NCBI RefSeq assembly: GCF_004524775.2 | Contig: NZ_CP119081.1 | Span: forward strand, 1,709,425 to 1,773,424 | Direction: 5' to 3' | DNA from: Helcococcus ovis | GTDB taxonomy: Bacteria > Bacillota > Clostridia > Tissierellales > Peptoniphilaceae | Length of the DNA: 64,000 nucleotides | Part shown: one piece after another, positions 15,337 to 25,090 of the stretch | Numbering within the stretch: position 1 is the stretch's first letter | Layout of the letters: every line of letters begins with the position of its first letter | Program-made: the position numbers and the translations under genes | Notes under the pieces: model-generated | What the model saw: only the letters and a program-made list of their open reading frames with translations | Told to the model about the DNA's origin: nothing | Database searches by the model: none

Positions 15337-16032
15337 TTATCTTTCTGCATAGGCTTCAAATCTAAATTTATCATGTTTATGTTTTGATATAGTTGTTTGA
15401 AATATATAATTGTCTTTAGTAAATGTAGCAGACATCACGTTTACGAGTAAATAATCCTCATCTATCCCTAACAATTTCATATCTTCACTTGTAGGTTTTT
15501 GTACAGTCACGATTTTTTTTGAGTAACCGATTTCAACACCTAAATTTGTTTCAATAAATTTATAAATACTATCTTCACAAATTTTTTTATTTAATCCCTT
15601 AATTAAATTAGCATCAAAATAATCAATATCAATAACTACATCCTCTCCATCTATATTTCTAACTCTCTTAACTTCTACATTCTTACTAAAATATTTTGTA
15701 AATTCTTCCTTATCTTTTACATCATAATTTATGGATATTAATTTTGTTTTAACTTTCAAATTATTTTTTTTACTCAATTCTTTTAGTGTTTCAATTTTTG
15801 ATGTTGGGAATGTATATATATTTCTTTCTTTAACTCTTGCCTGTTTTCCTCTAGTTTTTTCAATATAATTATTATTTTCCAATAATGATGTAGCTTTTCT
15901 AACAGTATCTCTTGAACATTTATATTTCATTCTAAGCTGTGATTCCGACATTATCAAATCTCCAACTTTTAATATCCCATCATCTATTTGTTTCTTTATA
16001 TTTTTATATATCATCTTATAAAGTGGTATCAT
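15337..16032 (-). CDS. treR: Trehalose operon repressor, GntR/HutC family
   Basis: 231 residues with an N-terminal winged helix (SESQLRMKYKCSRDTVRKAT, residues 29-48) and a C-terminal UTRA effector domain. The whole resembles TreR of Bacillus and streptococci, which represses trehalose uptake and hydrolysis and is released by trehalose-6-phosphate. It sits immediately upstream of the fused treP-treC remnant. The gene looks intact, but with transport and hydrolase destroyed it has no obvious remaining target here. Confidence 0.85.
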   Translation of the reverse strand: MIPLYKMIYKNIKKQIDDGILKVGDLIMSESQLRMKYKCSRDTVRKATSLLENNNYIEKTRGKQARVKERNIYTFPTSKIETLKELSKKNNLKVKTKLISINYDVKDKEEFTKYFSKNVEVKRVRNIDGEDVVIDIDYFDANLIKGLNKKICEDSIYKFIETNLGVEIGYSKKIVTVQKPTSEDMKLLGIDEDYLLVNVMSATFTKDNYIFQTTISKHKHDKFRFEAYAER

Positions 16033-16106
16033 ATTTTCTCCTGTATAAGTAATAAAAAATTGAGCAACACTGAGCTGCTCAAAATTTCAATGTTTATTAA
16101 ATTATA

Positions 16107-18074
16107 TTAGAATTTTTCAGCAATTTTTTCTAAAACTTTATCAACTGTAAATCCAAAATATTCAAAAGCTTCTTCAGCCGGAGCTGATTTACCAAATGTT
16201 GACATGCCAACAAATAATCCATCCATTCCAATATATTTGTACCATCCCATTTCAGAAGATGCTTCTATTGCAACTCTCTTTGTAATGTGTTTTGGAAATA
16301 CTGATTCTTTATATTCTGCACTTTGTTCTTCAAACAATTCAAATGATGGCATTGAAACAACTCTTACAGATTTTCCATTTTCAAATAATTTTTCTGCAGT
16401 TTCATAAGCCAATTGCACTTCAGACCCTGTTGCCATTAAAATTATTTCAGGATTTTGTCCAAAATCTTTTAATACATAGGCACCTTTGAATAGCTTGCTT
16501 CCCGTACCATCAAGATTTGGTAATGTTTGTCTTGATAAAATTAATGAAATTGGTTTTGTATTATTTTTAATTGAATAAGCCCATGCTGCTGCTGTTTCTC
16601 TTGCATCAGCAGGTCTAATATTTACCATGTTAGGTATAGCTCTTAACATTGGCAATTGATCTACTGCTTGATGTGTAGGTCCATCTTCTCCAAGTCCGAT
16701 ACTATCATGAGTAAATATATAAATTACTTTTTGTTTCATTAATGCTGAAAGTCTGATTGCGGGTTTCATATAGTCTGCAAATGACAAAAATGTACCCGTA
16801 TATGATTGCAAACCACCATGTAATTGAATACCATTTGCAATAGCAGCCATTGCATGCTCTCTTATACCGAAATGTAAATTTGCCCCTTCAGGAGTTTCTT
16901 TTGAAAAATCTCCATATTCTTCCATTCTTGTATTATTTGAACCAGCTAAATCTGCCGAACCACCAAATAAATTATTCACATGTTTTGCAATTCTATTTAA
17001 TGCAACTCCTGATGAAGCTCTTGTAGCTAAAGCTTTATCAAATGCATAATATTCTTCACTTTCTAAGAATGAAAAATCATAATTATTATTAATCGCTTTC
17101 ATTAAATCTTCATATTTTTCACTATATTTCGTCTTATATTCTGATACCAATAAATTCCAATCTTCTTCATATTTTGAAAGCTCTTCTTTTTTGTTATTCA
17201 AATATTCTCTTACATCATCAGCAACAAAGAATTCTTCTTTACAATCGTATCCTAAAGTTTTCTTCATTTCTTGAATGTCATCTTTATTCAATGGATTTCC
17301 ATGAACTGCTGGTGTTCCTTGTTTACTTGAACCATAACCGATTGTAGTATGAATTTCTATCAATGTTGGTCTGTCTTCATCTTTTTTAGCTTCTTCTAAA
17401 GCTTTTCTAATAGCTTCTAAATCTGTACCATCTTCAACATCGATTACTTGCCATCCTAATGCTTCATATCTCTTTGCAACATTTTCTCTAAATGCTAAAT
17501 CAGTTGTCCCTTCAATTGTAATTCTATTCGAATCATATAAAACTATCAATTTACCTAATCCAAGTGTACCGGCTAATGAACAAGCTTCATTTGAAATCCC
17601 CTCCATTAAACAACCATCTCCAGCAATTGTATATGTATAATGGTCAATAACTTTAATATCTTCAGTGTTATATTTTGCTGCTAAATGTTTTTCTGCCATA
17701 GCAAATCCAACAGCCATTGAAATTCCTTGCCCCAATGGTCCAGTAGTAACTTCTACTCCATCAGTGTCCCCGAATTCCGGATGACCCGGCGTATTTGAAT
17801 TTAATTGTCTAAATTCTTTTAAATCATCCATTGATAATTTATATCCATATAAATGTAATAAAGAATATTGCAATGCTGATCCGTGTCCAGCAGATAAGAT
17901 AAATCTATCTCTATCAAACCAACCGGAATTTTCCGGATTATGTTTCATTACATCATTAAATAATGTAACAGCCATTGGAGCCGCCCCTATTGGCATCCCT
18001 TGGTGTCCTGAATTTGCTTTTAATACCATCTCAGCTGATAACGCTCTAACTGTATTTACAATTTTATTTTTCAT
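16107..18074 (-). CDS. tkt: Transketolase
   Basis: Thiamine-diphosphate enzyme of the non-oxidative pentose phosphate pathway, exchanging two-carbon units between ketose and aldose phosphates. About 655 residues, full length. The N-terminal GHQGMPIGAAPMAV, GPLGQGISMAVGFA, the ThDP motif AGDGCLMEGISNEA with the following NRITIEG, and the C-terminal HDSIGLGEDGPTHQAVDQLP are all present. The ATG at 18074 lies 6 bases after AAAGGA, which also contains the upstream TTG alternative. A direct 13-base repeat (TTTCAAAAATTAC) lies just before it. The transaldolase gene is upstream on the same strand. Confidence 0.95.
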   Translation of the reverse strand: MKNKIVNTVRALSAEMVLKANSGHQGMPIGAAPMAVTLFNDVMKHNPENSGWFDRDRFILSAGHGSALQYSLLHLYGYKLSMDDLKEFRQLNSNTPGHPEFGDTDGVEVTTGPLGQGISMAVGFAMAEKHLAAKYNTEDIKVIDHYTYTIAGDGCLMEGISNEACSLAGTLGLGKLIVLYDSNRITIEGTTDLAFRENVAKRYEALGWQVIDVEDGTDLEAIRKALEEAKKDEDRPTLIEIHTTIGYGSSKQGTPAVHGNPLNKDDIQEMKKTLGYDCKEEFFVADDVREYLNNKKEELSKYEEDWNLLVSEYKTKYSEKYEDLMKAINNNYDFSFLESEEYYAFDKALATRASSGVALNRIAKHVNNLFGGSADLAGSNNTRMEEYGDFSKETPEGANLHFGIREHAMAAIANGIQLHGGLQSYTGTFLSFADYMKPAIRLSALMKQKVIYIFTHDSIGLGEDGPTHQAVDQLPMLRAIPNMVNIRPADARETAAAWAYSIKNNTKPISLILSRQTLPNLDGTGSKLFKGAYVLKDFGQNPEIILMATGSEVQLAYETAEKLFENGKSVRVVSMPSFELFEEQSAEYKESVFPKHITKRVAIEASSEMGWYKYIGMDGLFVGMSTFGKSAPAEEAFEYFGFTVDKVLEKIAEKF

Positions 18075-18245
18075 TAAAATTCCTTTCAAAAATTACTTTC
18101 AAAAATTACTTTTCATTTTCATTATATAACAAAAAATCATTGTTTTAAATAAAAGTAAAATTATATATACAATAAAATAGAGATAATATTTCTATACATT
18201 GTTATTTAAATTATATATATATATAGAATTTACCTCTCTTTTATT

Positions 18246-18902
18246 TTATTTGTTTAATTCTTCCTTATATTTTTCCCAATCATTTAAGAAATCTATTAAT
18301 CCTTTATCTGTCAATACATGCTTCCACAATTTAGGAAATAAATCCGCTGGTATAGTTGCAATATCCGCTCCTGCGATTGCCGAATCTTTTACGTGTGCAA
18401 TTGTTCTTATTGATGCAGCAATTATTTTTGATTTAAATTTATAATTATCAATTATTTCCCTTAAATCTTTAATCAATCCTATACCTAATTCACCCATATC
18501 ATCTATTCTTCCCAAAAATGGACTAATGTATGTAGCTCCTGCTTTCATTGCCAACAATCCCTGAGCTGCTGAAAAAATTAAAGTACAGTTTGTATTAATA
18601 CCTTCTTTAGATAAAATATTTATAGCTTTTAATCCTTCTTCTGTAATAGGTATTTTTATAACAACATTATTTGACCATTTTGCAATATTTTTTGCTTCTT
18701 TTACCATATCTTCAGATTTCAATGATGTTACTTCTGCAGAAACTGGTCCAGCAACAATAGAACAAATTTCCTTAATAATTTCTTCAAAATTTCTTTTTTC
18801 TTTAGCAACTAAAGTTGGATTTGTTGTTACTCCATCACATAACCCAAGATTATTAATTTCTTTTATTTTTTCTATATTAGCTGTGTCTACAAAAAATTTC
18901 AT
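18246..18902 (-). CDS. tal: Transaldolase / fructose-6-phosphate aldolase-like (TalC type)
   Basis: Short transaldolase of about 218 residues, the TalC/MipB class. The sequence [20 protein letters not shown], the Schiff-base Lys in [29 protein letters not shown] and [11 protein letters not shown] are class hallmarks. It moves a dihydroxyacetone unit in the pentose phosphate pathway. Some relatives instead act as fructose-6-phosphate aldolases, which sequence alone cannot decide. GGAGG lies 5 bases before the ATG at 18902. It follows the PTS/GatZ/HAD gene string, and tkt comes next, so the two may serve the same sugar pathway. Confidence 0.9.
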   Translation of the reverse strand: MKFFVDTANIEKIKEINNLGLCDGVTTNPTLVAKEKRNFEEIIKEICSIVAGPVSAEVTSLKSEDMVKEAKNIAKWSNNVVIKIPITEEGLKAINILSKEGINTNCTLIFSAAQGLLAMKAGATYISPFLGRIDDMGELGIGLIKDLREIIDNYKFKSKIIAASIRTIAHVKDSAIAGADIATIPADLFPKLWKHVLTDKGLIDFLNDWEKYKEELNK

Positions 18903-18969
18903 TAACACCTCCTTATTTTATAGTTAATTTATTCTGTCAATATTATTTAATTAATAAAACATAAATTAA

Positions 18970-19680
18970 TTAAATTAATTTTGTTATTAGATTATATAAT
19001 TCTTTTTCACTTTTAACCAAAAAATCTGGTATATCAAAATTTGATTTATCACTTTTATTTCTTCTGTCTATCCACACGCTAATCCAATTATTTAATCTAG
19101 ATGGAATTATATCATTATTTAATGAATCCCCAATGTAATATATTTTATCTTTTTTAGTATTTAATTTTAATTTTTTTTCTATAAATTTAAAAATCTCTAT
19201 ACTAGGCTTTGAAATTCCAACTTCTGATGAAATAAAAATACTATTAGGCTGGATATATTTTTGCAGCCCTAAACTTTTTATTTTTTCTCTTTGATGACTA
19301 CTTGGACCGTTACTTATTATTCCAACTTTTATATTTTTTGAAACTATATATGAAAGTATTTTATCTAATTCCATAGATAATGATATTTTCAATTGATTAT
19401 ATTTATATTCTCTTTGAAAATCTAATGCTGTTTTATCATCTATGAAAATTTTTTGAATTTGAAAAGCTTTTTTTATTCTATAGATTTGTAACTCTTCTAC
19501 GGAAATTTTATTTGTTTCTGTTAAAGGAAATTTTTCATCACTAAATTTTCTGCTTAAATTAAATAACTCTAATGTATTCAAATTTAAATTACTAAATTTT
19601 TTTCTAAATGTATTTTCAAAAGGAATAAATTGATCATATAATGTATCATCTATATCAAAAAATATCATTCTTTTTACCAT
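18970..19680 (-). CDS. HAD-superfamily hydrolase (YjjG/YfnB-like)
   Basis: 236 residues with the HAD motifs FFDIDDTLYD (nucleophile Asp near residue 9), IISNGPSSHQREK (motif II), KPS (motif III) and IGDSLNNDI (motif IV). An alpha-helical cap lies between motifs I and II. Relatives dephosphorylate nucleotides or sugar phosphates. It starts 1 base after the stop of the GatZ-like gene, so it is in the same operon and may remove phosphate from an intermediate of that sugar pathway. The substrate is unknown. Confidence 0.85.
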   Translation of the reverse strand: MVKRMIFFDIDDTLYDQFIPFENTFRKKFSNLNLNTLELFNLSRKFSDEKFPLTETNKISVEELQIYRIKKAFQIQKIFIDDKTALDFQREYKYNQLKISLSMELDKILSYIVSKNIKVGIISNGPSSHQREKIKSLGLQKYIQPNSIFISSEVGISKPSIEIFKFIEKKLKLNTKKDKIYYIGDSLNNDIIPSRLNNWISVWIDRRNKSDKSNFDIPDFLVKSEKELYNLITKLI

Positions 19681-19681
19681 T

Positions 19682-20956
19682 TTATAATATTTCCTTAATT
19701 CTTGTAGTCACTCCTTTTAACTTATAACACTCAACATAATCTCTAATTGGTCTTTTTATATAATCAATAACAAATCTATTGCCATCTATATTATTTTCAT
19801 TTAAATTACTATATAATTTTCCTATCTCTTCTTTTACATCATCATAATTGAAAGTATAATGACCAGCTATATCTAAAATTTCTTCTTTAAGAATTTCATC
19901 ATTAGAATTTAAAATTTCTTCTACAGATAACTTTGCTTGCTCTCCAACCATCCATTTTTTCCATCTTCCACTTTTTATAGCATTAATCAGTAATACTTCT
20001 TTAATTTTTGATTTTTCTTTAATTAAACCATACTCATATAACTTTTCTTCAACTTTTCCCAGCTTCAAATATGCTCGAGTCTCTTCTGTACCATATTGAG
20101 GTGCAACATTTGTAGCTGTAATATTAGATGGAATATGTTCTAACAATGAAATATCATCTAGATAATCTCCATTATGCTCTTTTAAACCAACTCCATACTT
20201 CTTTGCCATTTCCGAAAGTTTATATGCATTTTCAAAATTAAACGTTCCAACTTGTTCTGTTTTTCTTACTAATGTTCCTGTTTGTCCAACTATAAACGTA
20301 GGCATAGGTAAATTTCTCAACTCTAATTCTTTACTTAATTTTTTTATAAATTTTTCATAAATTTCAGTTGAAGTTAGTCCTCCATTGGTTTCTTCCGTTC
20401 CTACTTCATATCCAATCTCTTGAATATTTCTTAATTTACGTTCTTTTTCACAATACTCTATTAGTTCTACTGTTCTCTTTAATACAACATTTAAAGGGAT
20501 TACTTTCCCAATTTCTACAGGATCTTTTGTAGGATCAACCATTAATAAATCAAAACCAGATTCAATATCTCCTAAAAATGATTTTTTACCTAAATCCATA
20601 GCTTCCTTCTCTGGTAAATTATCATTTCTTTCCTTATCTCTTTGCCATGGTCCTCCATGATCTCTACACAAATAATAAAAATTATCATAATTAATTTTTT
20701 TGGAAACTTCATAAACATCTTTAGCAAATCTTTTTTGATCCCAAGAGTTAACATATCCCCCTCCCAATTCATCTAAATCTACTTGATTTCTACTTGCTAT
20801 AAACATAACAGGAAAATCATATTCCATAGAAAGTTCTAAAGATGCTTGTACACAATTTAATGACATAGGTCCTATTCCTAACAATGTTGCACTATCTCCC
20901 TTTTTTTGAAGTTTTAATAATCCTTCTACTATTTTTTTTATAGGTAATTTTTTCAT
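19682..20956 (-). CDS. GatZ/KbaZ family (tagatose-1,6-bisphosphate aldolase subunit-like)
   Basis: A 424-residue member of the family of GatZ, KbaZ and TagH: GIGPMSLNCVQASLELSMEY, SRNQVDLDELGGGYVNSW, CRDHGGPWQRDKE, EVGTEETNGGLTSTEIYEKF and NVAPQYGTEETRAYL are characteristic. In enterobacteria GatZ/KbaZ is the non-catalytic partner of the class II aldolase GatY/KbaY. No GatY/KbaY gene lies in this window. A stand-alone homologue is linked to D-tagatose use in Klebsiella. Lies directly after a fructose-type EIIC and before a HAD gene, so it probably processes the sugar phosphate made by that PTS. Confidence 0.85.
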   Translation of the reverse strand: MKKLPIKKIVEGLLKLQKKGDSATLLGIGPMSLNCVQASLELSMEYDFPVMFIASRNQVDLDELGGGYVNSWDQKRFAKDVYEVSKKINYDNFYYLCRDHGGPWQRDKERNDNLPEKEAMDLGKKSFLGDIESGFDLLMVDPTKDPVEIGKVIPLNVVLKRTVELIEYCEKERKLRNIQEIGYEVGTEETNGGLTSTEIYEKFIKKLSKELELRNLPMPTFIVGQTGTLVRKTEQVGTFNFENAYKLSEMAKKYGVGLKEHNGDYLDDISLLEHIPSNITATNVAPQYGTEETRAYLKLGKVEEKLYEYGLIKEKSKIKEVLLINAIKSGRWKKWMVGEQAKLSVEEILNSNDEILKEEILDIAGHYTFNYDDVKEEIGKLYSNLNENNIDGNRFVIDYIKRPIRDYVECYKLKGVTTRIKEIL

Positions 20957-20968
20957 TTTTTATCCTTT

Positions 20969-22024
20969 CTATTTTTCAACTTCAATATTTTCAATATCAA
21001 GTTTAGGTTTAGTAAAATGTAAAATAACAACTGAAACTAATGTCCCAATTAATATTGATAAAATAAACCATATTCTACCTTCAACAGCTGGTAATACTAT
21101 AGGTCCTCCATGAGGTACAAATACTTTAACATTTTGGAGCATACTTATAGCTCCTCCTACTGCTGAACCTATTATGATTGATGGTAAAACTCTCTTCATG
21201 TCTTTAACAGCAAAAGGTATAGCTCCTTCTGTAATTCCAATCATTCCCATAAATAGTGCTGAAAGTCCTAAATCTTTATCTTCTTTTGTATATCGATTTT
21301 TTGAAACTAATGTAGAAATCGCCATTGCTAAAGGTGGTATTGCAACAGCTACTCGATGAGCACCATTTGGTTCATATATTCCTTCAGCCATCAAAGCAAT
21401 AGTAAATGCTGTAGCTGTCTTATTTATAGGCCCCCCCATATCTATAGCTGTCATTGCCCCTATAATTACACCTAATAGTATTGCACTTCCCCCTTGTATA
21501 TTTTTAAGAAGATTTACAAGTCCTTCCATTAAGGCTCCTATTGGTGAAGCTATTAAATATATATAAATCATACTTAATGTGAATACGGATATAATTGGAA
21601 TAATTAATATTGGCATTATAGTTCTTATTGTACTGCTTACTTTCCATGTCTTAACCCATTTTATAAAATATCCTGTAGCTACTCCTAAAATCATAGCTCC
21701 TATAAAACCTGTTTTTATTTGATTTTGTCCTATTGGATTATTTGCTAGGTAACCTAAAATCATACCAGGTGCTAAAGCAGGCTTGCCTGATATTGAATAA
21801 GCAATATATCCTGAAAGTAAAGGAATCATCATTGCAAATCCCGCAACTCCAATATCAACTATATTTTTCCAAAATTGACTTGATACCTCCATTCCTGTAT
21901 TTGTTGCTTTCCCTGTTGCAAGCCCTAAAGCAATGAATATACCACCAACAACGACTGATGGTAACATATATGACACACCAGTATTAAAAGCTTTCTGTAA
22001 TTCATTAAAAATTTTTTTATTCAT
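20969..22024 (-). CDS. PTS system, fructose-family EIIC component
   Basis: A 351-residue membrane protein of the fructose/mannitol PTS class (FruA-type EIIC). Hydrophobic segments are spread over the length. Family motifs include the N-terminal FNTGVSYMLPSVVVGGIFIA, ALAPGMILGYLANNPI, AIDMGGPINKTA and the later MGMIGITEGAIPFAVKD. It forms the sugar channel; substrate unknown. Encoded separately from EIIB and EIIA, which lie just upstream. Confidence 0.9.
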   Translation of the reverse strand: MNKKIFNELQKAFNTGVSYMLPSVVVGGIFIALGLATGKATNTGMEVSSQFWKNIVDIGVAGFAMMIPLLSGYIAYSISGKPALAPGMILGYLANNPIGQNQIKTGFIGAMILGVATGYFIKWVKTWKVSSTIRTIMPILIIPIISVFTLSMIYIYLIASPIGALMEGLVNLLKNIQGGSAILLGVIIGAMTAIDMGGPINKTATAFTIALMAEGIYEPNGAHRVAVAIPPLAMAISTLVSKNRYTKEDKDLGLSALFMGMIGITEGAIPFAVKDMKRVLPSIIIGSAVGGAISMLQNVKVFVPHGGPIVLPAVEGRIWFILSILIGTLVSVVILHFTKPKLDIENIEVEK

Positions 22025-22043
22025 TTTTACTCCTTTTTTGTTA

Positions 22044-22361
22044 TTAAATCAATGAAATTGCTTCACTTATGTATTTTTCCGGTCTTTTTAATAATTCTCC
22101 TGGCTCTACATAAATTATTTTTCCTTCATTTTTTTTATCATCAAATCTTTCTTCATTTTCAATACTTATTGCTACTGCAAAAATTACAACATCTGCATCA
22201 TTAATTTCTTCCTGCTCTAATTCATTTTCAATTCCCATACTTCCTTGAGTTTCAACTTTTACATATATACCTCTCTTCTTACATTCTTTCTCTATCGCCG
22301 CCTGTGCCATATATGTATGTGCTATACCTGTTGGACAAGCAGCTACTGCTACTATCTTCAT
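22044..22361 (-). CDS. PTS system, fructose-family EIIB component
   Basis: 105 residues with the phosphorylation loop VAVAACPTGIAHTYMA (Cys9) and ETQGSMGIENEL, standard for FruB'-type EIIB. It passes phosphate from EIIA to the sugar. It overlaps the upstream EIIA gene by 4 bases (ATGA), indicating translational coupling, and is followed after about 20 bases by EIIC. Confidence 0.93.
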   Translation of the reverse strand: MKIVAVAACPTGIAHTYMAQAAIEKECKKRGIYVKVETQGSMGIENELEQEEINDADVVIFAVAISIENEERFDDKKNEGKIIYVEPGELLKRPEKYISEAISLI

Positions 22362-22840
22362 TTTTCCTCCTTTATTTTTATTGAATTCAATTTTTCATAT
22401 ATAATATTTTGATCTATTTCATGAAGTAACATATTTTTAAAATCTTCATCTATCAACTTCTTACTCAATTCAGATATTATTTTTAAATGTATTTTGCTAG
22501 CATTTATTTCAGGAACTCCAATCATAAATATTAATTTTACTTTTTCACTATCATAATTAATCCAATCAATTTCTTTTTCCAATCTCATAAAAGCTATAAA
22601 TGGTTTATTTACCGAATCACTTTGTCCATGTGGTATCCCTATTAAATTCCCGATATTCGTCGGCATTATTTTCTCTCGTTTTTCTAAAGATTTTATAAAT
22701 TTACCAATATTATTAATCAAATTAATTTCCTTAGCCTTATTTGCTATATAATCAAAAATATCTATTTTATTTTTTTTATTCATATTTAGAAAAATTAATT
22801 GCTTATAAATCACATTTTCTATTTTCTTTTCATTATTCAA
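22358..22840 (-). CDS. PTS system, fructose-family EIIA component
   Basis: About 160 residues, EIIA-2 type, with the phosphorylated His in LIGIPHGQSDSVNK. It takes phosphate from HPr. Start: GAGGAGG in the last codons of the regulator gene lies 6 bases before an in-frame TTG at 22840; a nearby ATG is out of frame. I therefore prefer the TTG. The gene abuts the regulator and overlaps EIIB, so the operon is tightly packed. Confidence 0.87.
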   Translation of the reverse strand: MNNEKKIENVIYKQLIFLNMNKKNKIDIFDYIANKAKEINLINNIGKFIKSLEKREKIMPTNIGNLIGIPHGQSDSVNKPFIAFMRLEKEIDWINYDSEKVKLIFMIGVPEINASKIHLKIISELSKKLIDEDFKNMLLHEIDQNIIYEKLNSIKIKEEK

Positions 22841-22841
22841 A

Positions 22842-24752
22842 TTATTCCTCCTCAAAAACTCCGATAATTTTATCTATATTTCCATATCTTATTTTTTTTA
22901 ATTTTTTTTCATCATTTATAATTTCATAAATATGTGACAAAATTTCTCTAGTGTCATTAACATCTGCTTTCGCAACACAAATAATAAAAAATATATCTAC
23001 ATAGTACTCATTCCATTTTATTTTTTTCTTAGTTCTTATTAATAAAATAGAAGTACTATTAACATTTTTAGGACTACCATGAGGTATCGCAACCCCTATT
23101 GGTAAATCAGTCCCTCCTAATTCCTCTCTTTCAATTACATCTTTTATAAATTCTTTTTTTACTATTGATTTTTTTATTAAATCTTTTCCTACCTTTTCTA
23201 ATAATTCCTCTTTAGATGAAATATTTTTATCTAAAAAAATATTTTCCTTAAATAAAAATTTATTATATAGTTTTTTTTCATTATTTTGATCTTTACGTTT
23301 ACTACTTAAATAAATAATTTGCTTAATTTTATTAATATCATTGTTAGTTAAAAATGGAGAAATCATAATTACTTCTTTTTTAACTTTCTCTAAATAAAAA
23401 GTAGAAATAATAAAATCATATTTATCTAAATCAATAGTTTCTATTTCTAAAGCTGAGGCAAAATCAATACTGCCAATAAAAGGAAAATTATTTTCCATTT
23501 TACTTATCAAATATTCATAAGATGAATTTCCTAACTGACAAACTAACAAAATTTTTTTATTCATTTTAAGTTTTTCTATTGCAGATTGAAAATATAAAGT
23601 TAAAAATGCTACTTCATCTTCAATTAATTGAAAATTATATTGTTTAGAATAGTCGGATAATGAAATCCAAATCGTATTAAATGTAAGAGGAAATTCAACT
23701 TTTATTTGAGAAGTAAATGGATTATCAACTTTATGATGATTCTTCAATCTATATATCATTGCTGGTATATGTTTTGATATCTGATTTATAAACTCCTTAT
23801 TATCAAAGAAATTTATTCCAAATGCTTCTGAAACTTTTTTTATAAGTTTATCAACCATTTCTATAGATTCTTTTGTTTCTTTTACATTTTCAAATCTATT
23901 TAAGATTAATTGATTTTCTAAAAAATCAATATCAAATTCCTTAAATTCAAAATTAAGTTCTTTTGATGCTGTATTCAATAAATATTTAGAACCATTTTTA
24001 TAATCATCTCTTAAAAGATTATTTTTATATTTCCTTTTTTCATGATGTTTACTTTTAGTTAATCTATAAACAAGAATTATATAAATATTCAATACATTCT
24101 GTATATAATAATCTGCAACAACATTGCTATTTTGTTTTATAAAATTAAATAATATATTTTTACAAATCTTTACTAACTTTTCACCATAATAATGTTCTAA
24201 TAAACTTATTTTTTCTAAAGAATCATCTACTCCTATGTAACCCCTTACCTTATTTAATAAAAACCTATTAAACTGCAAAAGAGCAATTTGAAAATCATAT
24301 TCTTTTCCTTTTAACCTTGTACCAAAATTATCACTTACTAATTTAATATTCGAACCATAACATAGTATTTTTGAAATAATTTCAATATCATAATTAATAG
24401 AAGATTTACTTACAAAATATATCTCTGACAATTTATTTATACTTATATAATCTTCATCAAAAAGTAATTTTCTCATTATTTCTAATCTTCTATTCAAAAT
24501 ATCATATTTATCATTAAAATTTTCTTCTAAATGTTTTTTTTGTATATGATCTTCTTTAACTAATTTAATGCCTACGCCACGTTTTTTTTCAATTAATATA
24601 TTTTCAGAAAATAATTCAGTTTCTATCTCTTTAATATATTTTGATACCGTTCTTTTGGAAACACCAATTTTTCTAGAAAAATCTGAATAAGTTACATATT
24701 CGTTAGCATTTGTCAACAAATCTTTTATTAATTCTTTTCTTTTTGATTTCAT
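22842..24752 (-). CDS. PRD-domain transcriptional regulator with EIIA module (MtlR/LicR type)
   Basis: 636 residues: an N-terminal HTH (YVTYSDFSRKIGVSKRTVSK, residues 19-38), a second Mga-like helix region (YISINKLSEIYFVSKSSINYD), two PRD regions (about 190-400) that are phosphorylated by the PTS, an EIIB-like domain (KKILLVCQLGNSSYEYL, with Cys) and a C-terminal EIIA-2 domain with LPIGVAIPHGSPK. Such activators switch on their own PTS operon according to sugar and HPr phosphorylation. It is the first gene of the EIIABC-GatZ-HAD string. The next promoter upstream is not obvious, but the region before it is AT-rich. Confidence 0.9.
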   Translation of the reverse strand: MKSKRKELIKDLLTNANEYVTYSDFSRKIGVSKRTVSKYIKEIETELFSENILIEKKRGVGIKLVKEDHIQKKHLEENFNDKYDILNRRLEIMRKLLFDEDYISINKLSEIYFVSKSSINYDIEIISKILCYGSNIKLVSDNFGTRLKGKEYDFQIALLQFNRFLLNKVRGYIGVDDSLEKISLLEHYYGEKLVKICKNILFNFIKQNSNVVADYYIQNVLNIYIILVYRLTKSKHHEKRKYKNNLLRDDYKNGSKYLLNTASKELNFEFKEFDIDFLENQLILNRFENVKETKESIEMVDKLIKKVSEAFGINFFDNKEFINQISKHIPAMIYRLKNHHKVDNPFTSQIKVEFPLTFNTIWISLSDYSKQYNFQLIEDEVAFLTLYFQSAIEKLKMNKKILLVCQLGNSSYEYLISKMENNFPFIGSIDFASALEIETIDLDKYDFIISTFYLEKVKKEVIMISPFLTNNDINKIKQIIYLSSKRKDQNNEKKLYNKFLFKENIFLDKNISSKEELLEKVGKDLIKKSIVKKEFIKDVIEREELGGTDLPIGVAIPHGSPKNVNSTSILLIRTKKKIKWNEYYVDIFFIICVAKADVNDTREILSHIYEIINDEKKLKKIRYGNIDKIIGVFEEE

Positions 24753-24965
24753 TATTCCTCCCTTCTTCTTTATATTAATTTAATTATATTTTATATCTGA
24801 ATACGTATTCTTGGTAGTACAATTAACTTCTACAAATAAATTTATATTTTTATTCCAAAATTATATGATATATAATACATGAATTGAGTTATAATTGTAT
24901 TATTTTTTCAAAAATATTAATGTTAAATTATTCACCTATATTAACCTGTTTTGATTGTCGTTTTC

Positions 24966-25016
24966 AAAAAAGCTGTTATAAAGTAATTAATTAAATTACT
25001 TTATAACAGCTTTTTT
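24966..25016. terminator. Perfect 23-bp hairpin, bidirectional terminator-like; dispersed repeat family
   Basis: Arms at 24966-24988 and 24994-25016 are perfect complements around a 5-base loop (core GCTGTTATAAAGTAATT), with A and T tails on either side. Placed 75 bases past the end of mvaS and about 210 bases upstream of the PRD regulator start in a 338-base gap with no gene. It matches the GCTGTTGCAAAATAA palindrome family seen at other gene ends. Confidence 0.75.
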
Positions 25017-25090
25017 ACTACTGACTTTTTAATTATAATCATATAATTTTCTCATGGGTTAATTCCATATACCACAAATTAATGAAAATT

